Below are positions 51,651 to 59,766 of a stretch of DNA of 64,000 bases, one piece after another. The stretch is from contig JAFYYP010000007.1 in the NCBI GenBank assembly GCA_017557505.1, forward strand, positions 93,553-157,552, read 5' to 3'. The position numbers and the translations under genes were made by a program. Within the stretch, counting starts at the first letter, position 1; the number at the start of each line of letters is the position of its first letter. This stretch comes from Bacillota bacterium. Lineage in GTDB: Bacteria; Bacillota; Clostridia; Peptostreptococcales; Anaerovoracaceae. Below the pieces are notes generated by a model. It was not told where the DNA came from. It searched no databases and was given only the letters and a program-made list of their open reading frames with translations.

Positions 51651-51980
51651 ATGACTAGGCGTGACCAATTACTTTCTGAAATAAGAGAGTTTAATAGGCG
51701 TATGGATTGGGATCAATTCCATACTCCGGAAAACCTTGCAAAATCAGTTTCTATTGAGGCGGGAGAACTGTTGGAGTGTTTCCAGTGGAATAATGATTTC
51801 AAGAAAGAGGATTTGTGCGAAGAAATGGCGGATGTGTATTCCTATCTGCTTATGCTCGCAGATGTAATCGGTGTGGATCTGGATGAAATCGGTCTGGCAA
51901 AATTGCAAAAAACACAAGCTAAGTACCCTGTGGATAAGTTTAAAGGAATTAGCACGAAATATAACAAACTGGGAGAATAA
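51651..51980 (+). CDS. MazG-type nucleotide pyrophosphohydrolase (dCTPP1-like)
   Basis: 109 residues, all-alpha NTP pyrophosphatase fold. The N-terminal MDWDQFHTPENLAKSVSIEAGELLECFQWN and the second EEMADVYSYLLMLAD carry the ExxE and ExxD metal ligands. Relatives turn dNTPs into dNMPs. Codons are AT-rich, unlike the flanking chromosome. It ends 2 bp before the GIY-YIG/DUF2075 gene, so the two form one unit. In defence contexts such enzymes deplete or edit nucleotide pools, which is inference here. Confidence 0.85.
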   Translation: MTRRDQLLSEIREFNRRMDWDQFHTPENLAKSVSIEAGELLECFQWNNDFKKEDLCEEMADVYSYLLMLADVIGVDLDEIGLAKLQKTQAKYPVDKFKGISTKYNKLGE

Positions 51981-51982
51981 CC

Positions 51983-53701
51983 GTGTTTCAGATCGACCGA
52001 TACGACTTTACAACTGAATCATTAGATGAAATACGGCAGTTGCGTCATTGGAATATCGATGTAGGGAAGGACTGGCCCGTTGTTTACATTATCAACAACA
52101 CAGAAGAGGCATATGTTGGAGAAACGGTCAATGCTGCACAGCGTTTTGATCAACACTTGCAAAGACCAGAACGTCGTAGATTAACGGAAGTCCGGATATT
52201 AAGTGACAAAACCTTCAACAAATCTGTGACGCTTGACTTGGAAGCTTTCCTGATTAAGCATATGGCTTCCGATGGCAAGTTCAGCCTACAGAATGGAAAT
52301 AGCGGATTGAGCGATCATGCATATTATGATAAGAGCGGTTACGAAAACGAATTCCGTAAAATTTGGAATAAACTGAAGGAACTGAATGTTGTCGAGCATT
52401 CCATCTCCTGGATCGAAAACTCCGAATTATACAAGTATTCCCCTTATAAATCACTGGGCGAAGAACAGTTAAATGCAGAACGCGACATAGTTCAGGCTAT
52501 TGCCGAATACAGCAAGGAGGGTCAACGAGCCACAGTCGTTGTCCGTGGCGGTGCAGGAACGGGAAAAACGATACTTGCAATTTATTTGATTAAGTTGTTT
52601 GCAGATATCATCCATGAAAACCCGTTGGATGATCGGGAAAACCTAGAGTTGTTGGAAGAAGATCCAGATACCATCTTTGCGGCAGAATCGATTCGAGGCA
52701 TAAAAAAGATTGGATTGGTCATCCCTCAGAAATCTCTGCAGACATCTCTGAAAGATGTATTTAAGGGTCTTAAGAATCTAAACCCCAAAATGGTCCTTAG
52801 CCCTGTTGAAGTTGTTAAAGATTACATTTCCACAGGCATGCCTTATGATCTGTTGATCGTGGATGAATCCCATAGATTGAAGTGCAGAGATAAGGGCCAT
52901 CTGGCAAATTATCGTAGTTTTGATAAATGCAATAATGATTTAGGCTTAGATCCACAGAAGGGAACGGAACTTGATTGGATCATGACCTGCAGTAAAAATC
53001 AGGTTCTTTTCCGTGATGAGCTGCAGACAGTACGCCCCTGTGATATCGATGCTCAGAAATTCAGGGATATCATCGGCAATGTTCATATGGAATCTGCATT
53101 GTCCACGCAGTTCCGTTGCGAGGGCGGCGATGAATATATCGACTATATCCGTAACATCATCTCTTGTGTGAGGTTGAATCCGAAAAAGATAGAGGGTTAC
53201 GATCTCCGGCTCTATACGGATTGTGCGCAGATGGTGGCTGATATCAAGGCAAAGAATACTGAGTTTGGACTTTGCCGCAATGTCGCCGGCTATGCATGGA
53301 CATGGGACCGAAAAAATCCAAACGTTGATACAATCTTTATTCAAGGGAAGTCATACCGTTGGAATACTACTTATAACAACTGGATTGGCAAGCCAAATGC
53401 TGTTAACGAAATTGGCTGCATACATACTGTTCAGGGTTATGATTTGAACTATTGCGGTGTTATTATCGGCGAAGATATCAAGTATGATCCTGTTATGAAT
53501 AGAATATATGCAGTAAAAGAAAACTATTATGATCAGCAGGGCAAATCAGGCATAGCAAATGATCCTGAAGGATTGTGCCAGTATTTATGCAATATTTATT
53601 TAACACTTCTCACACGAGGCATAAAAGGGACGTATATTTACGTTTGTGATGACGAGTTGCGGAAGTACTTTATGAAATATATTTATCCTTATCAGGTGTA
53701 A
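51983..53701 (+). CDS. GIY-YIG nuclease fused to DUF2075 helicase-like ATPase
   Basis: 572 residues from GTG 51983 (GGGAGAA upstream). The N-terminal GIY-YIG-like domain has WPVVYIINN and EAYVGET (about residues 31-47), then R54 in AAQRFDQHL and a later Glu in LDLEAFLIKHM. A linker leads to the P-loop domain: Walker A GGAGTGKT (about 189), Walker B LLIVDESHRL (about 289), STQFRCEGGDEYIDYI and GCIHTVQGYDLNYCGVIIG, all typical of DUF2075 (superfamily I-like). It is AT-rich and pairs with the MazG-type gene. Confidence 0.87.
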   Translation: MFQIDRYDFTTESLDEIRQLRHWNIDVGKDWPVVYIINNTEEAYVGETVNAAQRFDQHLQRPERRRLTEVRILSDKTFNKSVTLDLEAFLIKHMASDGKFSLQNGNSGLSDHAYYDKSGYENEFRKIWNKLKELNVVEHSISWIENSELYKYSPYKSLGEEQLNAERDIVQAIAEYSKEGQRATVVVRGGAGTGKTILAIYLIKLFADIIHENPLDDRENLELLEEDPDTIFAAESIRGIKKIGLVIPQKSLQTSLKDVFKGLKNLNPKMVLSPVEVVKDYISTGMPYDLLIVDESHRLKCRDKGHLANYRSFDKCNNDLGLDPQKGTELDWIMTCSKNQVLFRDELQTVRPCDIDAQKFRDIIGNVHMESALSTQFRCEGGDEYIDYIRNIISCVRLNPKKIEGYDLRLYTDCAQMVADIKAKNTEFGLCRNVAGYAWTWDRKNPNVDTIFIQGKSYRWNTTYNNWIGKPNAVNEIGCIHTVQGYDLNYCGVIIGEDIKYDPVMNRIYAVKENYYDQQGKSGIANDPEGLCQYLCNIYLTLLTRGIKGTYIYVCDDELRKYFMKYIYPYQV

Positions 53702-53743
53702 ACGGTCATCGTTATTCTCTTCTTCTATAATTAAGATTTTTGA

Positions 53744-53965
53744 ATGGCATTAATAATCTGTCCAGAGTGTAAAAAACAAATATCAGACCGAGCGGAAAGC
53801 TGTCCACATTGCGGACTTCCTGCCAAGTTTTTTGTTATGCAAAATACTGTTGAGGCAGGTGATATAGATTATAACAATCTTGCTAATATTGTTATTTCAT
53901 TTGACGCGGATTACGCTAAACTCTTCAGTAAGTCTCATTATATTTCCCATATGATCGATTACTAG
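53744..53965 (+). CDS. Zinc-ribbon protein, probably truncated
   Basis: 73 residues. CPECKKQISDRAESCPHCG is a four-Cys zinc ribbon. The remainder (ANIVISFDADYAKLFSKSHYISHMIDY) looks like the start of a longer domain, so the gene may be cut short. The ribosome site is poor. It lies 42 bp after the DUF2075 gene and is equally AT-rich. An 11-bp palindrome CCTTTTAAAGG follows at 53969-53979 and may mark the island's right edge. Confidence 0.6.
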   Translation: MALIICPECKKQISDRAESCPHCGLPAKFFVMQNTVEAGDIDYNNLANIVISFDADYAKLFSKSHYISHMIDY

Positions 53966-54031
53966 ACCTTTTAAAGGACTAATTTATGAAAAAGTATGTA
54001 GTTTTTCTTCTTAATTGAAAGGATAACCCCT

Positions 54032-54541
54032 ATGGAAGTCATGGAAGCAATCAGAACACGTTTCAGCTCGCGCGGCTTTGCGGACCGGGAGGTCGAGCCG
54101 GAAAAGATACGGCTCATCATGGAGGCCGGCAGGCTGGCGCCGACGGGCAGCAACGAGCAGATGAACAAGCATATCGTGGTCACCGACAAGGCGCTCATCC
54201 ATCAGATGGTGGCGGCCTGCAAGGATCAGGAGTGGATCCATACGGCGCCGGCGATCCTGGTGGAGGTTGGGGCGAACGACAGGACGATGGTGTGCGGTCA
54301 CAGCGTGCGGCTGACGGACGGGGTGATCGCCATGTCGTACATGACCCTGGAGGCGGTCTCTCTGGGCCTGCAGTTCGTGTGGCTCGGATGGTTCGAACCG
54401 GAGAAGGTAAGGTCGCTGCTGAACATCCCGGACGACTATATGGTCGTGGCTGTGGCGCCGTTCGGCTATGCCGCGAAGGAAGGCAGCCCGGCGCCGAAGA
54501 AGAGCGCGGAAGAAGTGATCGTATATAACAGGATGGAATAG
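54032..54541 (+). CDS. Nitroreductase family protein
   Basis: 169 residues, FMN-dependent NAD(P)H oxidoreductase fold. MEAIRTRFSSRGFADREVEPEKI and AGRLAPTGSNEQMNKHIVV give the FMN-phosphate and ring contacts; LGLQFVWLGWFEPEKV is typical of the second half. It returns to GC-rich codon use, so the AT-rich island ends before it. It begins a five-gene operon with macro, cREC, membrane and MBL genes, each overlapping or almost touching. AAAGG precedes the ATG. Confidence 0.9.
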   Translation: MEVMEAIRTRFSSRGFADREVEPEKIRLIMEAGRLAPTGSNEQMNKHIVVTDKALIHQMVAACKDQEWIHTAPAILVEVGANDRTMVCGHSVRLTDGVIAMSYMTLEAVSLGLQFVWLGWFEPEKVRSLLNIPDDYMVVAVAPFGYAAKEGSPAPKKSAEEVIVYNRME

Positions 54542-54544
54542 GAA

Positions 54545-55066
54545 ATGGGTGCGATAGAGATTCGGAAAATCGGCATCACGGACCTCGACACGGACGCGAT
54601 CGTGAACGCCGCGAACGAAGGCCTGTGGGCCGGCAGCGGAGTGTGCGGCGCGATCTTCCGGGCGGCCGGTCACCGGCAGCTGCAGGAGGCGTGCGATAAG
54701 ATCGGGCACTGTGATACAGGGTCGGCGGTGATCACGCCCGGGTTTGACCTGAAGGCAAAATATATCATCCATGCGGTCGGTCCGGTTTGGTATGGCGGTA
54801 TGGAGGGAGAACCGGAGAAGTTATTCGGCGCCTACTACAAGTCGCTGGAATTGGCTGCAGAGAATGGCTGCACGTCGATCGGTTTTCCGCTGATCTCGGC
54901 GGGCATCTTCGGCTATCCGAAGGATAAGGCGTGGAAGGAGGCGCTGTCTGCATGCAAGACGTTCCTGGAGGAGCATCCGGGTCAGCCTATGCAGATCGTG
55001 TTTGCCGTGCTGGACGACGAGATCCTGCGGATGGGGGAGCGGGAGCTGGCTAACCTGAATTCATGA
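54545..55066 (+). CDS. Macro domain protein (ADP-ribose / O-acetyl-ADP-ribose hydrolase type)
   Basis: 173 residues. TDAIVNAANEGLWAGSGVCGAIFRAAG and FPLISAGIFGYPKDKA are the ADP-ribose-binding loops of the MacroD-type fold. Family members remove O-acetyl groups or ADP-ribose from proteins and nucleic acids. It starts 3 bp after the nitroreductase and overlaps the cREC gene by 4 bp. Confidence 0.92.
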   Translation: MGAIEIRKIGITDLDTDAIVNAANEGLWAGSGVCGAIFRAAGHRQLQEACDKIGHCDTGSAVITPGFDLKAKYIIHAVGPVWYGGMEGEPEKLFGAYYKSLELAAENGCTSIGFPLISAGIFGYPKDKAWKEALSACKTFLEEHPGQPMQIVFAVLDDEILRMGERELANLNS

Positions 55067-55350
55067 AGATCTGGCTGGACGACCTGCGCGACACCCCCGC
55101 GGGCTACACAAGAGCATACTGCGTGGAAGACGCGAAGGGTCTGATCGAGGACTGCGAAAAGCGGGGCGAGAAGATCGAGGTCATCGACCTGGATTACGAC
55201 CTGGGTATGTACGAGCACTACGGCGGCAAGGGTATTCGGCTGCTGGAGTGGCTGCATGAGCGGGGCACGCACTATCCCTGCGAGGTTCACTCTACGCATT
55301 ACTTTGGCCGCCCCGAGATGGAGCGGTATATCTGGTGGAATTGGGTATGA
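55063..55350 (+). CDS. Cyclic-phosphate processing receiver (cREC)-like protein
   Basis: 95 residues. KIWLDDLRDTPAGYTRAYC, the acidic patch VIDLDYDLGMYEHYGGKGI and VHSTHYFGRPEME fit the cREC domain, a receiver-like fold predicted to act on cyclic phosphates at RNA ends. Overlaps macro by 4 bp and the next gene by 4 bp. Family assignment is from pattern memory and should be checked. Confidence 0.75.
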   Translation: MKIWLDDLRDTPAGYTRAYCVEDAKGLIEDCEKRGEKIEVIDLDYDLGMYEHYGGKGIRLLEWLHERGTHYPCEVHSTHYFGRPEMERYIWWNWV

Positions 55351-55964
55351 ATGGCGAAAAAGTAACTGAAAATGTCTACCTTTGCCCGGACGGCGTGTAC
55401 CGCTGGGTGTATGAATTTCCGATGCTGAAGAATCCGGCGATCCTGTTTACTGTCTGGCGCGTGCTGTTGATGAGCTGCGCGATCTGCGTGCTGCTCGTGG
55501 GTGTGCCGGTGATGTTTACGGATGGCCTGGGCGGACTGACATGGAGCGCGAAAGTGATTCTGTTCACGGGTCTGATCATCATTGCGATCAGCGTCGTGGC
55601 TTATCTGATCTTGGCGGCGACGTTCGGCTGGAAGTACATGGTGCTGTTCGAGATGGACGACGAGAAGGTGGTCCACATCCAGATGAAAAAGGAAGTGGAA
55701 AAGGCCGAGGCGATAGGCTGGCTGACGTTTATGGCCGGGCTTGCAACGGGCAGCCTGACCACGGCAGGTTCGGGCCTGCTGGCTGCGACGAAGAGCACGT
55801 CCACGTCGATCTTCGCTAACGTGAAGGAAGTGAAGGCGAACCGCGCGATGCACGTGATCTACGTGAACCAGCTGCTGGATCACAATCAGATCTACGCCGA
55901 GGACGCGGATTTCGACTTTGTACTGCAATTCATTCAGGAGAGGGTAAAGGGCGCGCAGGAATGA
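55347..55964 (+). CDS. Small membrane protein of unknown function
   Basis: 205 residues from ATG 55347, the ATGA overlap with cREC (an ATG 12 bp earlier lacks spacing). Two transmembrane helices (about 37-60 and 71-93) are followed by a cytoplasmic Lys/Glu-rich part with GWLTFMAGLATGSLTTAGSG. No catalytic motif recognised. Position suggests a membrane partner of the macro-cREC enzymes. Confidence 0.72.
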   Translation: MNGEKVTENVYLCPDGVYRWVYEFPMLKNPAILFTVWRVLLMSCAICVLLVGVPVMFTDGLGGLTWSAKVILFTGLIIIAISVVAYLILAATFGWKYMVLFEMDDEKVVHIQMKKEVEKAEAIGWLTFMAGLATGSLTTAGSGLLAATKSTSTSIFANVKEVKANRAMHVIYVNQLLDHNQIYAEDADFDFVLQFIQERVKGAQE

Positions 55965-56755
55965 AGGTTTACATCTTAGACAACGGATACCTGCTGATGG
56001 ACAAGAACATCCTGCTGAAGGACGCGGTGCTGGCCAGCGCGGACGAGCCGGACAAGAAGTGCGAGCTGATCCACTGCCCAATTATGATGGTGCTGATCCG
56101 CCACGAAAAGGGCAACATCCTGTTCGACCTGGGCTGTCATCCGGACGCCGGACAGAAGGGCTATTGGCCGGACAGAGTGTGGAAGATGGAGCGGTATTAT
56201 CATGAGCCGGAACAGGAGTTGGAAGCGCAGCTGGCGTTGTGCGGCGTAAAGCCGGAAGACATCGATACCGTGGTGCTGTCGCATCTGCACGAAGATCATA
56301 CAGGCAACGCGCGACTGTTCGCGCACGCAGCGGTATATGCGCCGAAGAAGGAGTATCTCGACGCGATGTGGAGCGTGCATACGAATCCGGATACGGGGTA
56401 CGTGAAAGCGGAAGTGACCGCGCCGTACCGCGAAGTGCATCTGATCGACAGCGATTTCGAGCTGCTGCCCGGGATCGGGGTCGTGGACCTGCCGGGTCAC
56501 ACGAACGGCCTGCTCGGCCTGGTGATCCATACGGAGAAGGACGGGGTGCTGATCTTCCCGCAGGACGCGGTGTTCTGCGAGGAGTCTTACGGTCCGCCGG
56601 CCAGGCTGCCGGGCGGATTCGAGGACAGCGTGGCGTGCCTGGCTTCGATCGAAAAGGTGCGCGCTCTGCAGAAAAAGTACAACGCAAAAGTATTCTTCGG
56701 GCATGACCCGGAGAATTTTCCGAAATACCGGCACGCGCCGGAGTGTTACGAATAA
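55961..56755 (+). CDS. Metallo-beta-lactamase fold hydrolase, AHL-lactonase-like
   Basis: 264 residues. The zinc motif HLHEDHTGN, the second-shell PGHTNGLLGL, FPQDAVF (Asp) and FFGHDPENF (His) match the AttM/AiiA-type lactonase group. Substrate in this host is unknown, as AHL signalling is not expected in Clostridia. Last gene of the five-gene operon (4-bp overlap). It is convergent with the ROK gene, 15 bp away. Confidence 0.85.
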   Translation: MKVYILDNGYLLMDKNILLKDAVLASADEPDKKCELIHCPIMMVLIRHEKGNILFDLGCHPDAGQKGYWPDRVWKMERYYHEPEQELEAQLALCGVKPEDIDTVVLSHLHEDHTGNARLFAHAAVYAPKKEYLDAMWSVHTNPDTGYVKAEVTAPYREVHLIDSDFELLPGIGVVDLPGHTNGLLGLVIHTEKDGVLIFPQDAVFCEESYGPPARLPGGFEDSVACLASIEKVRALQKKYNAKVFFGHDPENFPKYRHAPECYE

Positions 56756-56770
56756 GCGTAGAGAACGGGT

Positions 56771-57664
56771 TTAGAGAGCGAAGCGGGCCGCGCCGGTCAT
56801 GCCGGCTTCGTTGCCGAGCTGAGCGAGGCGGAATTCCATGCGCTTGGCGGTGAGCTTCGGCAGGTCTTTGTAGGCGTAATATATGATGTCGAGCAGATAG
56901 GGGCCGGCCTTGGACAGACCGCCGCCGATGACGACGAGTTCCGGGTCGACGGTGTAGCCGACCGCGCAGAGCGCCTTGCCGAGGAAGGACATGCAGTAGC
57001 GCAGCGCAGCTTCTGCCTGCGGATCGCCTGATTTGGCGGCGTCGCAGACTTCTTTTGCGGTTACGTAGGGAAGATGATAGCGCGTTCTGGCATAGCGGAC
57101 GACGCCGTTTGCGGAAGCGACCTGGTCGAGGCAGCCCGTGGCGCCGCAGCCGCAGGCCTGGGTCTCGTCGGGATTGACGAACATGTGGCCGATCTCGCCG
57201 CCGAGGCCGTGCGCGCCGCCGAGGACCTGTCCGTTCAGAACGATGCCGGAGCCGACGCCTGTGCCGAGCGTGACGCAGATCATGCTTTTGGAGCCGCGTC
57301 CTGCGCCAAGCCAGTATTCGCCAAGCGCCGCGGCGTTCGCGTCGTTCAGGATGCGGACGGGGATGCCGAGAAGCTCTGAAAGTTCGCGCCCGAGATAGCA
57401 GTTATGGATGCCGAGGTTCGGAATGGCTTCGGTGTAGCCGTCTTCTTCGACGGGGCCGGGCACGCCGATGCCGGCTGCGCAGTCGGAAAGGGGAATGCCG
57501 TGCAGCGCCGTAAGCGCGCGGACGTGGTCCGCGATGTCTGCCAGGAGCGCCTCGCGGCCGTACGTGACCGTGGGGAATTCCGCCCGGCCGACGATCGTGC
57601 CGTCTTCTGTGAATAAACCGGTTTTGACGGCTGTGCCGCCGAGATCGATGCCAATGCGTGTCAT
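56771..57664 (-). CDS. ROK-family sugar kinase (glucokinase type)
   Basis: 297 residues from ATG 57664 (GGAGG upstream). RIGIDLGGTAVKTGLF is the ATP phosphate-1 loop, and LNDANAAALGEYWLGAG holds the catalytic Asp. CGCGATGCLDQ is the ROK zinc motif, with Asp in place of the usual final Glu. VTLGTGVGSGIVLNG is phosphate-2. Glucokinase activity is the commonest role, but N-acetylmannosamine and others are possible. Confidence 0.9.
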   Translation of the reverse strand: MTRIGIDLGGTAVKTGLFTEDGTIVGRAEFPTVTYGREALLADIADHVRALTALHGIPLSDCAAGIGVPGPVEEDGYTEAIPNLGIHNCYLGRELSELLGIPVRILNDANAAALGEYWLGAGRGSKSMICVTLGTGVGSGIVLNGQVLGGAHGLGGEIGHMFVNPDETQACGCGATGCLDQVASANGVVRYARTRYHLPYVTAKEVCDAAKSGDPQAEAALRYCMSFLGKALCAVGYTVDPELVVIGGGLSKAGPYLLDIIYYAYKDLPKLTAKRMEFRLAQLGNEAGMTGAARFAL

Positions 57665-57686
57665 AAGAAAACCTCCGCTTTCTTTC

Positions 57687-57716
57687 ATTATACGACTTAG
57701 GTTTGAGGGGAATCAA
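57687..57716 (-). promoter_or_regulatory. Promoter of the ROK gene
   Basis: Minus strand TTGATT (57711-57716), 18 bp, TATAAT (57687-57692). It lies in the 54-bp divergent gap with nnrE. Confidence 0.65.
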
Positions 57717-57718
57717 CG

Positions 57719-58354
57719 ATGAATGGAATCGTTCTGTCCGTTGCGCAGATGCGCGAGGCGGACGCTTACACAATTGCAAAGGGGACGCCTTCGATCGAGC
57801 TGATGAAAAGGGCGGCGCAGGGCATTTTCGATTCGTACGACGGCTGGCAGGGGCGTAAAACGCTGGTGATCTGCGGCAGCGGGAACAACGGCGGAGACGG
57901 CTATGCGCTGGCGGAGATCCTGGCCGCGAATGACTGCGACGTTGAAATTCTAAGGGTTTCGGAGAAGTTCTCGGCGGATGGGGAATATTATTATAATTGG
58001 TGCTGGTTGCAAGACATAACAATATATTCTGTCAATACTGATGAGATCGACTTTGCGGACTACGACGTGCTTGTAGACTGCATGCTGGGTACCGGTTTTG
58101 CCGGCGTTCCCAGAGAACCGATCGCTTCCGTGATCCGTAAAGTAAACGAAGCGAGAGAAAAGGGCGCCTTTGTCATCTCCGCCGACATCAACAGCGGCAT
58201 GAACGGCGACACAGGCGAAGCGGAACTGGCCGTGCAGAGCGACCTGACCGTCTCCATCGGCTATCTGAAGACAGGCTTTTTCCAAGGTCAGGCTGAGAAA
58301 CTGATCGGCAGGCTGGTGAACGTGGATATCGGGATCGAGGTGCCCCATGAATAA
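57719..58354 (+). CDS. nnrE: NAD(P)H-hydrate epimerase domain protein
   Basis: 211 residues, YjeF N-domain. VICGSGNNGGDGYALAEIL, LVDCMLGTGFAG and FVISADINSGMNGDTGEAE are diagnostic. It epimerises damaged NAD(P)HX. Most bacteria fuse it to the ADP-dependent dehydratase (YjeF C-domain); here that part is absent and no separate gene is in the window. GAGGGGAAT precedes ATG 57719. Overlaps the GNAT gene by 8 bp. Confidence 0.9.
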   Translation: MNGIVLSVAQMREADAYTIAKGTPSIELMKRAAQGIFDSYDGWQGRKTLVICGSGNNGGDGYALAEILAANDCDVEILRVSEKFSADGEYYYNWCWLQDITIYSVNTDEIDFADYDVLVDCMLGTGFAGVPREPIASVIRKVNEAREKGAFVISADINSGMNGDTGEAELAVQSDLTVSIGYLKTGFFQGQAEKLIGRLVNVDIGIEVPHE

Positions 58355-58787
58355 CATCCGGCAGGCAGAAGAAAAGGATCTGAACCGCATCGCGGAGATC
58401 ATGGTCGCTAATTTCCGGCTGTATTTCTATCCGTTCTTCCTGAACGACGACTATTACTTCGGCGAGCTGAACGTGCCGGCGGTGATCAAGCGGTTCGAGG
58501 GACAACTGGACAGCATCTGGGTCTACGACGACGGCGTCGTGAAGGGCTTCCTGTACATGATCGGAACGGAGATCCAGAAGCTGTACGTCGAACCCATCCT
58601 GCACAGCAAGGGGATAGGGGAACAGTTGCTGGCGTTTGCCGTGAACGAGTGCGGCGCGGATCACTTATGGGCGCTGGAACTTAATACTCGGGCTATATCG
58701 TTCTATCAGCGTCACGGATTCCACCTGACAGAGGAGCGAAAGCCCGAAGACGACACGGACAAGATGCTGATCCTGTTAAAAAAGTAA
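58347..58787 (+). CDS. GNAT acetyltransferase
   Basis: 146 residues. The acetyl-CoA loop is LHSKGIGEQLLAFAV and the C-terminal LNTRAISFYQRHGF is the usual GNAT end, close to RimI-like enzymes. The acceptor is unknown. Translation-coupled with nnrE, and a terminator follows. Confidence 0.88.
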   Translation: MNNIRQAEEKDLNRIAEIMVANFRLYFYPFFLNDDYYFGELNVPAVIKRFEGQLDSIWVYDDGVVKGFLYMIGTEIQKLYVEPILHSKGIGEQLLAFAVNECGADHLWALELNTRAISFYQRHGFHLTEERKPEDDTDKMLILLKK

Positions 58788-58824
58788 ACGATACAATTCA
58801 AACCCGAATAGGACGTTATGCCTC

Positions 58825-58868
58825 AAGAGGAGTGGCGGCGAAGCACGTTTGCACACGCCTCTTTTTTA
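58825..58868 (+). terminator. Terminator after the GNAT gene
   Basis: AAGAGG (58825-58830) pairs with CCTCTT (58858-58863) and inner GTG/CAC, with a long loop and a T-run. Confidence 0.7.
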
Positions 58869-59101
58869 ATGCCGGTGTAGAGTGGAATGTCTACATAAAT
58901 GGTAAGTAGACTAAATGTGTAGATATAATTGACCCAAAACATCTACAAGAAATGTTGTGTTTGCAGTGGTGTATCGTTTTATAGTTACACAGCGGGTAAA
59001 GACCACTTGTATGTAGAAACTCAGTCTTGGGTCATGCTTTTTATGCTTTTGCCTGTGTGTAGGAACCCAGATCCGGGGAATGCTATTTTTATGATTTTGT
59101 C
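58869..59101. other. AT-rich gap with short inverted repeats and no clear gene
   Basis: Between the GNAT terminator and the TetR promoter. It holds GTCTAC/GTAGAC and TGTAGAT/ATCTACA inverted pairs (about 58892-58955), then the two tandem repeats at 59008-59101. A 65-codon frame on the minus strand is repetitive and has no ribosome site, so I do not call it coding. Confidence 0.55.
59008..59101. repeat. Two tandem imperfect repeats of about 47 bp
   Basis: Unit 1 59008-59053 starts TGTATGTAGAAACTCAG; unit 2 59054-59101 starts TGTGTGTAGGAACCCAG. Both end in ATGCT-T-rich-ATG-TTTTG. They are directly adjacent, about three quarters identical by eye, and end where the TetR promoter begins. Confidence 0.75.
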
Positions 59102-59130
59102 TTGACAAAGCTATATCCGGGCTGTATTAT
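59102..59130 (+). promoter_or_regulatory. Promoter of the TetR-CPBP unit
   Basis: Perfect TTGACA (59102-59107), 17 bp, TATTAT (59125-59130). Confidence 0.8.
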
Positions 59131-59141
59131 AATTGTAGTTA

Positions 59142-59157
59142 TATAACGATGGTTATA
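59142..59157. promoter_or_regulatory. Likely TetR operator
   Basis: TATAAC-GATG-GTTATA, perfect 6-bp arms, just after the -10. A 10-bp palindrome GTTATATAAC (59138-59147) overlaps it. Autoregulation by the following TetR is likely. Confidence 0.6.
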
Positions 59158-59178
59158 ATACGAGGAGAGACAACCGCT

Positions 59179-59766
59179 ATGCCGCCGAAATCAAAGATCA
59201 CGAAAGATATGATCGTCCATGCGGCGATCGAAGTCGTAAGACAAAGCGGGTTCGAAAACGTCAACGCGAGAACGGTCTCCGCGCAGCTGCACTGCTCGAC
59301 ACAGCCTGTCATGTATCATTTTGCGACCATCGACAGCCTGAAGAGGGCAGCTTATGCGCAGACCGACCGGATGCATTCGGCATATATGATGAACGTTCCG
59401 GAAGAGCAGGACCCGGTCCTGGCGATCGGCTTGAACTATATCCGCTTCGCTGTGGAGGAGCCGCAGCTGTTCCGCTTTCTGTTCCAGTCCGGCTATGCGG
59501 AGGAAAACAGCCTGCTGGAGATGATCGATTCCGAAGAACTGGTGCCGGTGCTTGCCGCCATGCAGGAAGGCACGGGGCTGAGCATGGAGAAAACGAAGAA
59601 AGTGTTCCTGATCATCGCGCTGTTTGCGCACGGGTATGCGAGCATCATCGCGAACAACGGTCTGGAATACGACGAGGCTCTGATCGCGCGGCATCTGGAA
59701 GATGCGTGGAACGGCGCTCTGATCGCAGCCTGTCAGGAGGAAAACAATGAAGAAGCTTTACGATAA
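59179..59766 (+). CDS. TetR-family transcriptional regulator
   Basis: 195 residues from ATG 59179 (GAGGAGAG upstream; a GTG-like start 30 bp earlier would sit in the operator). The DNA-binding domain has ITKDMIVHAAIEVVRQSGFENVNARTVSAQLHCS and PVMYHFATIDSLKRAAY. The C-terminal ligand domain is helical; the ligand is unknown. Overlaps the CPBP gene by 20 bp. Confidence 0.9.
   Translation: MPPKSKITKDMIVHAAIEVVRQSGFENVNARTVSAQLHCSTQPVMYHFATIDSLKRAAYAQTDRMHSAYMMNVPEEQDPVLAIGLNYIRFAVEEPQLFRFLFQSGYAEENSLLEMIDSEELVPVLAAMQEGTGLSMEKTKKVFLIIALFAHGYASIIANNGLEYDEALIARHLEDAWNGALIAACQEENNEEALR

Noticed and set aside
48941-56755. Prophage
   Set aside because: No integrase, terminase, capsid or tail genes; only single genes also found in phages.
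59008-59101. CRISPR array
   Set aside because: Only two units, directly abutting without spacers, no cas genes.
58911-59108. A minus-strand 65-codon frame in the AT-rich gap
   Set aside because: Its repeats only mirror the tandem DNA repeats; no start signal.
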